Source: Burkholderiales bacterium (GTDB lineage: Bacteria; Pseudomonadota; Gammaproteobacteria; Burkholderiales; JAEUOS01). Taken from it: a DNA stretch of 64,000 bases. Positions 42,842-51,940 of this stretch are shown here, in pieces (positions within the stretch are counted from its first letter, which is position 1; each line of letters opens with the position of its first letter). A program made the position numbers and the translations under genes. The stretch is taken from NCBI GenBank assembly GCA_016790635.1, contig JAEUOR010000036.1:62001-126000 (forward strand), in the 5' to 3' direction. The notes below the pieces were generated by a model, which saw only the letters and a list, made by a program, of their open reading frames with translations, searched no databases and was not told the origin of the DNA.

Positions 42842-44229
42842 TACACGCCGCCGCGTGCCTGCGGCGGCAGGAGCGAGACAAAATCGTCGAACTTGCCGCC
42901 GGCCGACAGGGCGATCTCCGCCACGCGGCGAAATTCGATCTCGTAGTCGTAACGCAGCACCTTGCGCAATGCGCCGACCAGCTGCGCGATCTCCTCTTGG
43001 GCGAGGTCGCGTTCGGCGACATAGCGCACCTCGAGCGCGCCCGGCGCGACCTGCACCACCTGACGCTGGTGGATCGGCGCGATGTCGGTCCAGAACGCCA
43101 TGTTGAGGTGGGCGAAGTAGGTGCGCCCGGTCGGGTCGACCGCAAGATTTGCAGATCGTCCGACGATGCGCTCGAGCACCGGCAATCCGCGGCCGCAGGG
43201 GCAGGGCGCGCCGACCGTGGCGTGATCGCGCAGTTCGTAGCGGATCAAGGGCATGGCGAAATTCTGCAGGTCGGTGATGACCACGCGGCCGGTCTCCCCG
43301 GGTTCGCAGTGGCTGCCGTCAGCGCGCAGTATCTCCAGGTAGATGTGCTCGGCCTGCACGTGCAGGGAGTGATGCTCGGGACATTCGAGCGCGATCGCGC
43401 CGACTTCGCTGGCGCTGTAGGTATCGAAGAATTCTGCGCCCCACAGCGACTTTGCCAGCGCGCGCGTGTCGGGGTCGGGCATGTCGCCAAAGCCCACCAC
43501 GGCGCGGATGCCCTCGGGGGCGCGCCCCTCGCGCCGGCTGCGCTCCAGGAGCGCGCGCAGGTTGGTGTTGTGCGCGAGGAGATAGGCCGGCCGTTCGCGC
43601 AGCAGCCAGTCGAGCTGGACGCCGTGGTCAGCGAAGATGTGGTTGTAGACCGCCGGCCCGGTGCGGAACACGGCGTTGGTCGGCGGGCCCCAGTCGGGAT
43701 GCAGGTCGCGCAACACGGTGATGCGAATGGCGGCGAACTTGGCCGCCATGTCGAAGCCGGCCCAGAGCTGGCTGCGCAAGATCAACGCGTGCTGGACGAA
43801 TATCGCAGCGTCGGAAGTCGCCGCGCTCAGGGGCTCGCCGGTCGACCCGGAGGTCGTGACTTCGCGCATTTCGCCATGCGCGGGAGGCATGCTGGCGGCC
43901 TCGAAACGGGCCGCGTCCGCCTGGATTTCGCGCTTGTCCAGGAGCGGCCAGTCGAGGAAGGTCGCAGGTGAGAGTTCGGCGATGCTGGCAAGACCTGCGC
44001 GCGCCAGATGATCCCGGTAATGGGGCACCTCAGCGACCGCGTGTGCGATAAGGCGTCGCAACTGCCGGAACTGGGCCGCACGCATGACCTCGCCGCTCCA
44101 CCACTGCGAGCGGTCGAACTGAAACTGCGCGGCGAGCATGGCCATCCCGGCCGGCGCCGGTATCGCCGGCCACGCCACCCCCGGCATGACCGAGTGGTAC
44201 GCGGGATCGAGGCGCGCCGACAGCGTCAT
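42841..44229 (-). CDS. Adenylate-forming enzyme, PaaK/CapK-like (second tandem copy)
   Basis: Product of 462 residues, clearly paralogous with its two neighbours: AAQFQFDRSQWW at residue 33, P-loop TTSGSTGEP near 130, A5 motif TYSASEVGAIALECP near 270, CPCGRGLPVLERIVGRS near 348, and SAGGKFDDF near 448. ATG 44229 overlaps the stop of the upstream copy (ATGA), so synthesis is coupled. The acyl-binding region differs (FRTGPAVYNHIFADHGVQLD here), which hints at different substrates in an otherwise common scaffold. Confidence 0.88.
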   Translation of the reverse strand: MTLSARLDPAYHSVMPGVAWPAIPAPAGMAMLAAQFQFDRSQWWSGEVMRAAQFRQLRRLIAHAVAEVPHYRDHLARAGLASIAELSPATFLDWPLLDKREIQADAARFEAASMPPAHGEMREVTTSGSTGEPLSAATSDAAIFVQHALILRSQLWAGFDMAAKFAAIRITVLRDLHPDWGPPTNAVFRTGPAVYNHIFADHGVQLDWLLRERPAYLLAHNTNLRALLERSRREGRAPEGIRAVVGFGDMPDPDTRALAKSLWGAEFFDTYSASEVGAIALECPEHHSLHVQAEHIYLEILRADGSHCEPGETGRVVITDLQNFAMPLIRYELRDHATVGAPCPCGRGLPVLERIVGRSANLAVDPTGRTYFAHLNMAFWTDIAPIHQRQVVQVAPGALEVRYVAERDLAQEEIAQLVGALRKVLRYDYEIEFRRVAEIALSAGGKFDDFVSLLPPQARGGV

Positions 44230-45593
44230 GCCGCCGGTATCCGGGAGATGAAGTCCTCGAACTTGGCGCCCGGCGCACGTTCGATGGCCGCCACCCGGGT
44301 GAAGGAGAAATCGAAAGGGGTACGGAAAGTGACCACCAGCCCCGCCCGGATGCGTTCCTCCTCTTCAGCAGTGAGGTCGCGCGGCGCGACGAATTTGACT
44401 TCGATCTGGGTCGGCGAATGCTGCACGAACTGGCGCTTGGTTACCGGCGTATCCAGCCACACCTGCGAGTTGGTGAGGGGCCAGAAACGCCGCCCGGCGG
44501 CATCCACCGCCATGTGGGTCGCGCGCCCGGCGATGCGCGCAAGCACCGGCAGGCCGCGCCCGCAGGCGCACGGCGCGCCGGCTTCGGCATAGTCGCCAAT
44601 CTCGTAGCGGATCATGGGCATGGCGAAGTTGTGCAGGTCGGTGATGACCACCCGCCCGATCTCGCCGGGCGCGCAGTCGCTGCCGTCCTCGCGCAACACC
44701 TCGACCAGGAGATTCTCCGACTGCACGTGCAGCTTGCCGTGCTCCGGACACTGCAGCGCGATCGGGCCGACCTCGTTGGCGCTGTAGCCGTCGAAGACCG
44801 GCACGCCCCAGGCGCGCTCCGCCAGGATTCGCAGGTCGTCCGGCGGCTTGTCGGCGTACGACAACAGGGCGACCAGGCCGACCGGCCGCACCCCGCGCGC
44901 CAGGCTGGCGTGGATCAGCGAATGCAGCGTGTGGCCGCGCGACATGAGGTACGCCGGCTGTTCGCGCAACAGCCAGTCGAGCTGCCGGTCGACGTCCTCA
45001 TTGAGCGCGATCCAGACCGACGGTCCGGTGGCGAAGGTGCCGCGCGTGACCGACCCCCAGTCATCGGCATGCGCCGAGAGTTCGCTTATGCGGATGGAGC
45101 CGAACTTGCGGCGAAAGTCCAGCCCGTACCAGAGATGCGCGCGCAGGTTGAGCGCGTCCTGGAACAGCGCGCCCAGGGCGCTGGTGGCAAAGCGCACCGG
45201 TTCGCCGGTTGAACCTGATGTCTTTTGCCAGACCAATCCACCGTGTTCCGGCGGGCAGGTGCGTGCCAGGAGTGCCTGTCCGCTTTGCTGCAAGTCAGCG
45301 CGCTTGAGGATCGGCCAGCGCTTGAAACTGGCCGCGTTGACGCCGGCGAAACTGAACATGAGCGCGCGCTGCATGTGGTCACGGTAGAACGGCACCTGCG
45401 CACGCGCATGGCCGATCAGGAGGCGCAATTGCTCGAACTGGTGTGCGAGAAGCTGTTCGGGCGCGAGCCACTGGCTGCGGTCGAACTGGAACTGCAACGC
45501 CAGCATGGACTGGCCGCGCGCAGACGGAAAGGCCGGCAACTCGATGCCGGCCAATACCGATTCGGGTAGACCTATGCGCTCGCCAGAAAGCAC
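44226..45593 (-). CDS. Adenylate-forming enzyme, PaaK/CapK-like (first tandem copy)
   Basis: Product of 455 residues, the first of three tandem paralogs. Motifs: ALQFQFDRSQWL near residue 31, P-loop KTSGSTGEP near 125, A5 motif GYSANEVGPIALQCP near 268, CACGRGLPVLARIAGRA near 345 and GAKFEDFISRIP near 442. The lysine stretch reads ERAPGAKFEDF, with one Gly replaced by Ala compared with the other two. It starts 16 bases after the FecR gene stop, so the whole block is one operon. Likely activates an acid for surface polymer or lipid modification. Confidence 0.87.
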   Translation of the reverse strand: MLSGERIGLPESVLAGIELPAFPSARGQSMLALQFQFDRSQWLAPEQLLAHQFEQLRLLIGHARAQVPFYRDHMQRALMFSFAGVNAASFKRWPILKRADLQQSGQALLARTCPPEHGGLVWQKTSGSTGEPVRFATSALGALFQDALNLRAHLWYGLDFRRKFGSIRISELSAHADDWGSVTRGTFATGPSVWIALNEDVDRQLDWLLREQPAYLMSRGHTLHSLIHASLARGVRPVGLVALLSYADKPPDDLRILAERAWGVPVFDGYSANEVGPIALQCPEHGKLHVQSENLLVEVLREDGSDCAPGEIGRVVITDLHNFAMPMIRYEIGDYAEAGAPCACGRGLPVLARIAGRATHMAVDAAGRRFWPLTNSQVWLDTPVTKRQFVQHSPTQIEVKFVAPRDLTAEEEERIRAGLVVTFRTPFDFSFTRVAAIERAPGAKFEDFISRIPAA

Positions 45594-45609
45594 CGGGAGC
45601 AGCGACAGG

Positions 45610-46959
45610 CTAGGGGGCGCCGGCCTTCTTGTAGGCGATCACGCCGTTGATCGAGGTGGTCGGCCCCTCGTACATGGACCCGTAGACGTTGTAGGCCATG
45701 CCGGCACGCGATGCCGCCGGACCGGCGAAGAACCCCCGCCCCTCGAAGGACAGGCCGCCATAGCTGCCATAGGCGTTGAAGCGGTTTCCGTATATTCCCA
45801 GGCCGCCGGTAAAGTTGTTGGCCATGCCGTTGATCAACATGCCGGTGGCGTAGGTGCCGCTGCCGGTGCCGAAGTTGACGGTCAAGGAGGCGCTGGTCAC
45901 CGCGGCGCTGCTGCAACCCATCATGCATGTGGCAGTGGCGCCGATGACATCATAGGTCGCCGTTCCGCTGGTCGGCATGTTCGTCACCGGCAAGCCGACC
46001 ACCCAGTGCAGCGGGCCGCCTTCGATCAGGTTCACGCCCTGGCCCGTGATGCCGCCGATCCAGCGCCCCCAGGCGATGACGCCGTCGTTGCCGGCCAGGG
46101 ACAGCTGCGCCGTGCCGCTGGACTCCGAGCCTTCCATCGAACTGCTCGTGAAACTCGTGAGGATGCCGGACGAATTGAGCGTGGCCGTCGTAGCGGAGAT
46201 GACGTTGATGTAGCCGTAGTAGTCGTAGACGGTGGCGAGGTTCTTGATGGCCGGATCGTTGTTGACGATCTCGCCGGTCAGGAGCGCCGCCGCCGGCAAT
46301 TGCGCGGTGGCGTCCTGGGTCGGGTTGGTCGGGCCGGGGACATTGGTGCTGTTGCTGCCCTCAGGCGGCAGGAAGGGCTTTTCAGTGGTCTGGGTTGGCG
46401 AACTGTTCTGGCCGCCGACCGAGGCACTGCGTCCGCTCGGCACCACCGTCGTGCCGGTCTGGTTGGTGACCGTGGTCGCGCCGCCGGCGACGAACATGGT
46501 CACGCTGCCACCCGCGTCATAGGCGATCGAATACTCGGTGCCGCGGATGCCGATGGTCGCCGTCTGCGTCTGCAGGCGATAACCGTCGCGATTGGTGCGC
46601 CCGACCAGGCCGGTGATGGTGCGCATGCCGCCCTTGAGCAGGCTCATGACCACGCTCTCGTTGGGCGAACCGCGCCCTTCGAAGACGTAGTTCTCGATCT
46701 TGAAATCGGTCTGTGGCTGCAGCGAGACGTAGGCACCGTCAGTGAAGCGCATCTGCGCGCGCCCGTCCTGGGTCGAGACGGTTTCGCCGACCCGCACCTC
46801 GGAGCCGCGCGTCAGCGGCCGGCTCTGGCCGTTGGCCGCCACTGCGGTGACCGGGCCAGTAGCGAAATCGACCCGCGCGGCGGTCTGCGCGGCTGCAACA
46901 CCGGGAAAGGCGGCCGACAGGGCCGCCGCCATCAGGGTCTTGGGAAATTCATTGGGCAT
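45610..46959 (-). CDS. FecR-domain secreted protein
   Basis: Protein of 449 residues. Signal peptide residues 1-25 (LMAAALSAAFPGVAAAQ), then a FecR domain: ATGPVTAVAANGQSRPLTRG, VRVGETVSTQDGRAQMRFTD, GAYVSLQPQTDFKIENY, and QTATIGIRGTEYSI near residue 135. The C-terminal 220 residues are glycine/serine/threonine-rich beta-type sequence ending SINGVIAYKKAGAP, of the kind seen in surface proteins. Unlike true FecR there is no cytoplasmic anti-sigma domain, so this is the periplasmic/secreted FecR type that accompanies beta-barrel proteins. The adjacent TPR/beta-barrel gene fits that pairing. Confidence 0.87.
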   Translation of the reverse strand: MPNEFPKTLMAAALSAAFPGVAAAQTAARVDFATGPVTAVAANGQSRPLTRGSEVRVGETVSTQDGRAQMRFTDGAYVSLQPQTDFKIENYVFEGRGSPNESVVMSLLKGGMRTITGLVGRTNRDGYRLQTQTATIGIRGTEYSIAYDAGGSVTMFVAGGATTVTNQTGTTVVPSGRSASVGGQNSSPTQTTEKPFLPPEGSNSTNVPGPTNPTQDATAQLPAAALLTGEIVNNDPAIKNLATVYDYYGYINVISATTATLNSSGILTSFTSSSMEGSESSGTAQLSLAGNDGVIAWGRWIGGITGQGVNLIEGGPLHWVVGLPVTNMPTSGTATYDVIGATATCMMGCSSAAVTSASLTVNFGTGSGTYATGMLINGMANNFTGGLGIYGNRFNAYGSYGGLSFEGRGFFAGPAASRAGMAYNVYGSMYEGPTTSINGVIAYKKAGAP

Positions 46960-47123
46960 GACAGCCTCGCATCGAAAAGGGACGGCAGCAACCGCAGCAT
47001 AGCGCTCCTTGGCGCCCCAGCCAACACGATCGCTGCCGAAATTGTGACTTTTCCCGCGCGACAGGCGCCGCGACAGGCAAATTTACCGTTGTTTGCATTG
47101 CGTCGCAGGCGAAACCCCGCCGT

Positions 47124-48479
47124 TCAGCGGAAATCGTAGCGGACCGTCACCGAGCCCACCGTGCGCTTGTAGTCGCTCACGTTGACGTTCGAGTCAGCGT
47201 CAGTAAACGCCAATGCCGGTGTCAGGGTCCAGTTGCGCGCGAATTTCCAGTTCGCGCCGATGCGCACGCTCAACTCGTCGTCGGCGCGGCCAAAGGGGAA
47301 GAAACTCGTGATCGAGCGCACGTCCGCAGCCTGCGGGGAGCCGTAGCGGCGCTGTTCATACGACACGTTGGCGAAAGCGTTCCAGGTATCGCTGAAAGTT
47401 ATCTGCCCGCCGCCACGCAATCCCAGGACGCGGTGACCCATTTCAGGAAACAGTCCGTTCTGCGCGCGCTCACGCCCGAAGTAGGCGCCGGCGTAGATGA
47501 CCGGCGCGTAGGCCATGTCAAAGGAATTGGCCCAGGCCAGGCCGATCACCTCGCGGTTGGCGTCGCGCACGCTGGATGTCGGGTAACGCAGGCGGGTAAC
47601 CTGCCCGTATACCGCGATCTGCTGGCGGTCGGTCAACGAGTGGCGCCACTGTGCAACAGCGCCCAGTGCTTCGCGAAAGCGCGCATTGTCGACTTCGAAG
47701 GTCTGCTGCTGCAGGCCGACGGTGAATTCGTTTGCACCCGCGCGATGCACCACGCCGCCGTCGACGCCGTAGCTGCCGGTGTCGAAACGGTCGGCACGGC
47801 CGTTGAAGCGCTGGTTCAGGTTGGCATTGCCGAACAGGCTCCACGCGGGATTGATCACGTAGCGGCCATTGACGCCGCCGGCCACGGTGTGGAAAGTGTC
47901 GGAACGCAGGCCGGGATTGAACGCGAACCCGGGCAGCGCCGGGATCGCGAGGCCGGTTCCGCCGGCGGCGGCGTTGGCATTGGAATCATGCCCCGCGCTG
48001 ACCTCGAGAAAACCGGTCACGCCGGAGCGAAACGGGGCCGTACGCTCGTCCAACGCCGACAAGAAACGGTCGACCGTCGCCACCACCTCGGCAGGCGGCC
48101 GGCTGGCCTTGACCGCCTCGAACTCCTGGCGCGCAGCGCGGTTCTCACCCATCAGGAAGTAGGCGCGCGCAATCTCCGCACGCGCCTGCGGATGGTCGGG
48201 ACGCACCGCCAGCACGCGTTCGAGCGCAAACACAGCACGCGTCAATTGACCGGCCTCGATCGCAGCGACGCCCAGCAGATAGTCGAAATCGACATTGCCG
48301 GCACGCTGGTCTTCCAGCGGCGACAACAGGTCGAACGCCGCCTTGGCTTGGTTGGCGCCGAGCATGCTGCGCGCGCGATCTAGGGTGGCATCCTGGGCCA
48401 GCGCAGGCTGCGCGATCGCGCCCAGAAGCAGCGCCAGCAGCGCCGCGCTTGCGCGGCTGCGCGAATGTGAGTGTCTCAT
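47124..48479 (-). CDS. TPR-containing outer-membrane beta-barrel protein (Slam/DUF560-like)
   Basis: Product of 451 residues. Signal peptide 1-25 (ALLALLLGAIAQPALAQ). Residues 30-150 are TPR repeats (AAFDLLSPLEDQRAGN, GQLTRAVFALERVLAVRPDH, AEIARAYFLMGENRAARQEF). The last 290 residues form a beta-barrel with alternating aromatic strands (FLEVSAGHDSNANAAAG) and a terminal strand TVGSVTVRYDFR ending in Phe-Arg. The plan (TPR plus barrel) matches surface-lipoprotein-assembly-modifier-like proteins. ATG 48479 is used. It precedes the FecR gene by 164 bases and is divergent from the TetR gene. Confidence 0.85.
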   Translation of the reverse strand: MRHSHSRSRASAALLALLLGAIAQPALAQDATLDRARSMLGANQAKAAFDLLSPLEDQRAGNVDFDYLLGVAAIEAGQLTRAVFALERVLAVRPDHPQARAEIARAYFLMGENRAARQEFEAVKASRPPAEVVATVDRFLSALDERTAPFRSGVTGFLEVSAGHDSNANAAAGGTGLAIPALPGFAFNPGLRSDTFHTVAGGVNGRYVINPAWSLFGNANLNQRFNGRADRFDTGSYGVDGGVVHRAGANEFTVGLQQQTFEVDNARFREALGAVAQWRHSLTDRQQIAVYGQVTRLRYPTSSVRDANREVIGLAWANSFDMAYAPVIYAGAYFGRERAQNGLFPEMGHRVLGLRGGGQITFSDTWNAFANVSYEQRRYGSPQAADVRSITSFFPFGRADDELSVRIGANWKFARNWTLTPALAFTDADSNVNVSDYKRTVGSVTVRYDFR

Positions 48480-48587
48480 CGTGTTACCCCAAACGACACG
48501 CCTTGCCAGCATGTGTGCGAAATTTGTCGAAAGAATAACCCCAAGCCCATAAATTCAAAAGCTTTTCTTGAATTACTCGGACGTCGG

Positions 48588-48603
48588 GTTGCACGTTTGC
48601 AAC
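48588..48603. promoter_or_regulatory. TetR-type operator
   Basis: GTTGCACGTTTGCAAC is a perfect inverted repeat (6-bp arms, 4-base centre) in the gap between the divergent TetR and TPR/beta-barrel genes, 33 bases before the TetR start. It has the same 6-4-6 geometry as the P450 operator. It could control both genes and so the FecR/adenylate-forming operon. Confidence 0.65.
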
Positions 48604-48636
48604 ATGCTATTCTCCCACAGAAGCGAGGGGATTTCC

Positions 48637-49284
48637 ATGCAGCGCAAGCCCAAACGGCGCACCCGCGAACGCATTGTCGAGGTCTCACACCGGCTTTTCA
48701 ACGAATTCGGCGAGCCCAACGTCACCACCAGCACCATCGCCGACGAGATGAACATCTCGCCGGGCAACCTCTATTATCACTTCCGCAACAAGGAAGAAAT
48801 CGTCGGGGAGCTTTTTGCCGCCTTCGAGCGCGAGATGGACGCGCTGCTCGCCACGCCCGCTGAGCGGCGCGTCTCGGTCGAGGACGTCTGGCTGTTCCTG
48901 CACCTGGTGTTCGAACTGATCTGGAAGTACCGCTTCATCTATCGCGACATCAACGACCTGCTCACGCGCAGCCGGGTCATCGAGACCCATTTCCAGCGCA
49001 TCCTGACCGACAGCATGCGCATCGCCGCCACGCTGGCGCGCGGCATGCGCGACGCCGGCGAGTTGGCCGCCAGCGACGGCGAGATTGCAGCCCTGTCCCA
49101 GAACATGGTGCTGGTAGCCACCTACTGGCTGAGTTTCGAGGTCGTCCGCGCGCCGCGCAAGGCCATCGACAGCGCCGCGATGAGCCGCGGCGCCTACCAC
49201 GCCATCAGCATGGTCGCACCCTACCTGGTCGGCGATGCGCGAGTGCTGTTTGAACGCCTGGCCAGCCAGTACCTCGAGTCCTGA
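48637..49284 (+). CDS. TetR-family transcriptional regulator
   Basis: Regulator of 215 residues. Helix-turn-helix: RTRERIVEVSHRLFNEFGEP, TTSTIADEMNISPGNLYYHF, RNKEEIVGELFAAFE. ATG 48637 is preceded by GAGGGG at good spacing. The C-terminal part (VWLFLHLVFELIWKYRFIYR) is a large hydrophobic cavity of the kind that binds fatty acyl or aromatic ligands; it resembles DUF4497/TetR_C members linked to lipid metabolism, from memory. Divergent from the outer-membrane operon, with a palindromic operator between. Confidence 0.9.
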   Translation: MQRKPKRRTRERIVEVSHRLFNEFGEPNVTTSTIADEMNISPGNLYYHFRNKEEIVGELFAAFEREMDALLATPAERRVSVEDVWLFLHLVFELIWKYRFIYRDINDLLTRSRVIETHFQRILTDSMRIAATLARGMRDAGELAASDGEIAALSQNMVLVATYWLSFEVVRAPRKAIDSAAMSRGAYHAISMVAPYLVGDARVLFERLASQYLES

Positions 49285-49324
49285 AGCCTTCGCACAGGCT
49301 TGCGCGCGGGGCGGCGTGGTCTGT

Positions 49325-49759
49325 TCACCGTTGCTGAAAAGGAGCGCACTCGCGCGCGGCCGCCAGGTGCGCCAGCCAGTCCCCGCCGGGAATCACTCTT
49401 CCCACAGGCAGCGCCGCCGGATTGGCAACGTACACCTGGCAAGCGAGCGCGGCGCCAAGCGCACCTGTCACCGAAGTCGCGACCCGGAAGTACTCGCCAT
49501 CCGGTCGGGTCGCATCGGCCAGTTCTTCCAGCGCATCGAGCGCCGCCCAGGCCGCACGCGGCACGGAATACAGCTCGCCCGTCACCCAGCCCGCGCGCGG
49601 GTCGATCACGAGGGTCGGATACCTGCCCAGGTCGATGAGGCGACCGCGCAGGCGCGCTGCGGAGACAAAGCCGGCGCCCGGGGCGATGCCCGCGATGTCG
49701 TTGCTGCCGCCGCGTCTCAAGGTGCCATAGACGAAGAGCGTGCTCCCGGGCGCGATCAT
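49325..49759 (-). CDS. Gamma-glutamylcyclotransferase-like (AIG2/GGCT) protein
   Basis: Product of 144 residues with the family's TLFVYGTLRRGGSNDIAG at residue 8 (VYGTLR..G), the glycine loop, a catalytic-type Glu in ALEELADATRPDGEYFRV near residue 80, and GALGAALACQVYVANP. It would cyclise gamma-glutamyl amines or glutathione derivatives to 5-oxoproline. ATG 49759 overlaps the WS/DGAT stop (ATGA), so it is coupled to a lipid enzyme without an obvious functional tie. Confidence 0.85.
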   Translation of the reverse strand: MIAPGSTLFVYGTLRRGGSNDIAGIAPGAGFVSAARLRGRLIDLGRYPTLVIDPRAGWVTGELYSVPRAAWAALDALEELADATRPDGEYFRVATSVTGALGAALACQVYVANPAALPVGRVIPGGDWLAHLAAARECAPFQQR

Positions 49760-51480
49760 GCCTTGGCTGGCTGCGCTTGCGGCGCGGAGCGCCGGCTGCG
49801 GGCCGGCGCAGGCCGTGCAGCGCGCTTGCCCTGGGCGGGCGGATTCGCTGCGGGCGCGGCGCGCGGCTTGCGCACCGGCGCGCTCGGCGGGACCCGCGCC
49901 TGGTCCGCAGGGGCCGCACCCTCGATCAGCAGGTAATAGACCAGTTTGTCGAATTCCCGCGCGAAGCGTTCGACGATCCGGGCGGGCTCGGCGACGAACT
50001 TCTTGTCGGTGATGAGGCCGAACTGCACCTGGCCGGAATAGGACAGGATCGAGATTCCAACGCCGATGTCGCCGCTTTGCGGGACCCAGAACATCTGCTG
50101 GACCAAGCGCCGGCCGGCGATATAGAGCGGTATCTGCGGTCCCGGCACATTGGTCATGACCGCGCTGGCCTTGGCCGAGAACAGGTCCAGCACCTGCTTT
50201 TGCATGGCACGCGGCAGGAAGCCGACCGTGCCCAGGATGCCCATCGAGATCATGGCCTGCCAGGAACCCTTGAGCGCGTCCATGCGCCGCTTGACCTCGT
50301 AGAGGCGCACGAACGGATGGGCGATGCCGACCGGCAGGGAAAGAAGCACCAGTCCGAAATGGTTGCCGAGCCGGTGCTCGTCTCCGGGGGCGCGCAGGTT
50401 GACCGGCACCATGCCGGCCACCTCGACCGCGTCGGTCGCCTCGCCCTTCGACTCAAGATAGTCGCGGATGGCGCCGGCACACGAGGACAGCAGGATGTCA
50501 TTGACGGAGACGCCCAGCACCTTGCAGACCGCCTTGACGTCGGCCAAGGGCAGCGGTTCGCTCCAGGCCACCCGCTTGACCGTGCCCGGCTTGCCCTTCA
50601 GGCTGGTCGCGGAGTCCGACGGCATCAGCGCCAGCGCCGCCAGTTCGGTGGTCACATCGGCGGCGACCTTGGCCACCTCGGCGATCTTCTCGGGATTGGC
50701 CAGCGCCTCCTGCGACATCTCCCACAATCCGCTGGATGCGCCAAGCGCCCGATTGGCCGCAGCGGCGACGGGCGCAACCAGCCCGCCGAACAGGTCCGCG
50801 GGCGCCGCGGCCTTCTTCTTCTCGCGTCGCTCACGCGCGCGCCGCAAGGCCTCGGGCTCGATGCCGCTTTCGTCGGCGTCGGGCGTGCTGTCTGTCAGCG
50901 CGCCCAGGACCCCGATCAAGGCGATGCCGTCGGCGATGCAATGATGGATGCGCGTGATGAGGGCGCTCCCGGTGCGCCCGGAGTCGGAATAGTTCTCGAT
51001 CACCGTCATGGACCACAGCGGCTTGTTGTGGTCCAGCGCCTGCGCGGCCAGCGTCGCCACCAGACCCTGCAGCGCGGCCTTGTCGCCGGGCGAAGCCAGG
51101 TTCATGCAGGCGACATGGTTGTCGAGGTCGAAGTTGTCATCATCGATCCAGTACGCGCCGGTGGCATCCTGCACCACCCGCTGACGGAAGCGCGCGTAGC
51201 GCAGCAGGCGTGCCCCGATGGTCCGCTTGAAGCGCTCGACGTCGGTCGGCCCGTCGAACATCATGACCCCGATGATCATCATCTGGTTGGTCGGCGAATC
51301 CATGCGCAACCAGGCCGTGTCGACCGCCGACATGCGCTCGCGGTTGCGCATCTCGCCGGCCGCGTCGATCGCGTTGCCGACGATCTTGTCCAGAGGCAAT
51401 CGCTCGAGCGGCAGCCACTGGGCAATGCGCTTGAGCGGCAGGTTGCCCGCAAGTTCCAGCAAGGATTCCAGCGTCAACAT
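49756..51480 (-). CDS. Wax ester synthase/diacylglycerol O-acyltransferase (second paralog)
   Basis: Enzyme of 574 residues in the WS/DGAT family. Catalytic HHCIADG is in TRIHHCIADGIALIGVL near residue 180, and PLWSMTVIENYSDSG near 155, GNHFGLVLLSLPVGI near 375 and NVPGPQIPLYIAG near 450 are the family blocks. The 50-residue C-terminal tail is Pro/Ala/Arg-rich (VRKPRAAPAANPPAQGKRAA). ATG 51480 has GGAG at 6 bases; earlier GTG/ATG codons (51492, 51486) are too close to it. Divergent from the acyl-CoA-binding protein gene, a good fit for an acyl-CoA-consuming enzyme. Confidence 0.93.
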   Translation of the reverse strand: MLTLESLLELAGNLPLKRIAQWLPLERLPLDKIVGNAIDAAGEMRNRERMSAVDTAWLRMDSPTNQMMIIGVMMFDGPTDVERFKRTIGARLLRYARFRQRVVQDATGAYWIDDDNFDLDNHVACMNLASPGDKAALQGLVATLAAQALDHNKPLWSMTVIENYSDSGRTGSALITRIHHCIADGIALIGVLGALTDSTPDADESGIEPEALRRARERREKKKAAAPADLFGGLVAPVAAAANRALGASSGLWEMSQEALANPEKIAEVAKVAADVTTELAALALMPSDSATSLKGKPGTVKRVAWSEPLPLADVKAVCKVLGVSVNDILLSSCAGAIRDYLESKGEATDAVEVAGMVPVNLRAPGDEHRLGNHFGLVLLSLPVGIAHPFVRLYEVKRRMDALKGSWQAMISMGILGTVGFLPRAMQKQVLDLFSAKASAVMTNVPGPQIPLYIAGRRLVQQMFWVPQSGDIGVGISILSYSGQVQFGLITDKKFVAEPARIVERFAREFDKLVYYLLIEGAAPADQARVPPSAPVRKPRAAPAANPPAQGKRAARPAPARSRRSAPQAQPAKA

Positions 51481-51622
51481 CGGCATCTCCACCGCGGTGC
51501 GGGCACGTGTCGGTCATGGTATCAGCTTGCCCGGCGCCGACAGCCAAGTCCCTGCCCTGAACTCGCGACGCGCGACCATCGGCTACACTGGCAGGCCCAT
51601 CACGCCGCTCCTGGAGAGACAC

Positions 51623-51877
51623 ATGGCAAACCTCAAGGCGAGCTTTGATGCGGCCGTCGCCGCGTCCAAGGAACTGCCCGAAAAACCCGACAACCAGACA
51701 CTGCTGCAGATCTACGGTCTCTACAAGCAGGCCACCGAGGGCGACAACGGCGGCAAGCGTCCGGGCTTCACCGACATGGTCGGACGCATGAAATTCGACG
51801 CCTGGGCAGGGCTGAAGGGCAAGTCGGCAGACGAAGCGATGCAGGAATACATCGACCTGATCGAGTCACTGAAGTAG
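51623..51877 (+). CDS. Acyl-CoA-binding protein (ACBP)
   Basis: Small helical protein of 84 residues with the ACBP signature: FDAAVAASKELPEKPDNQTL, LLQIYGLYKQATEGDNGGKR, KFDAWAGLKGKSADEAMQEY. Its Tyr/Lys residues bind the CoA moiety of long-chain acyl-CoA. Start ATG 51623 follows GGAGAG. ACBPs are uncommon in bacteria and, being divergent from a WS/DGAT, this one probably delivers acyl-CoA to storage-lipid synthesis. A TACACT element near 51585 is a candidate -10. Confidence 0.93.
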   Translation: MANLKASFDAAVAASKELPEKPDNQTLLQIYGLYKQATEGDNGGKRPGFTDMVGRMKFDAWAGLKGKSADEAMQEYIDLIESLK

Positions 51878-51940
51878 TCACGCGCTCGCGCGAGCGCGGT
51901 TTGCACCAGTGCCTTCTGCCGCGCAGGACGCCCTGCCTGA

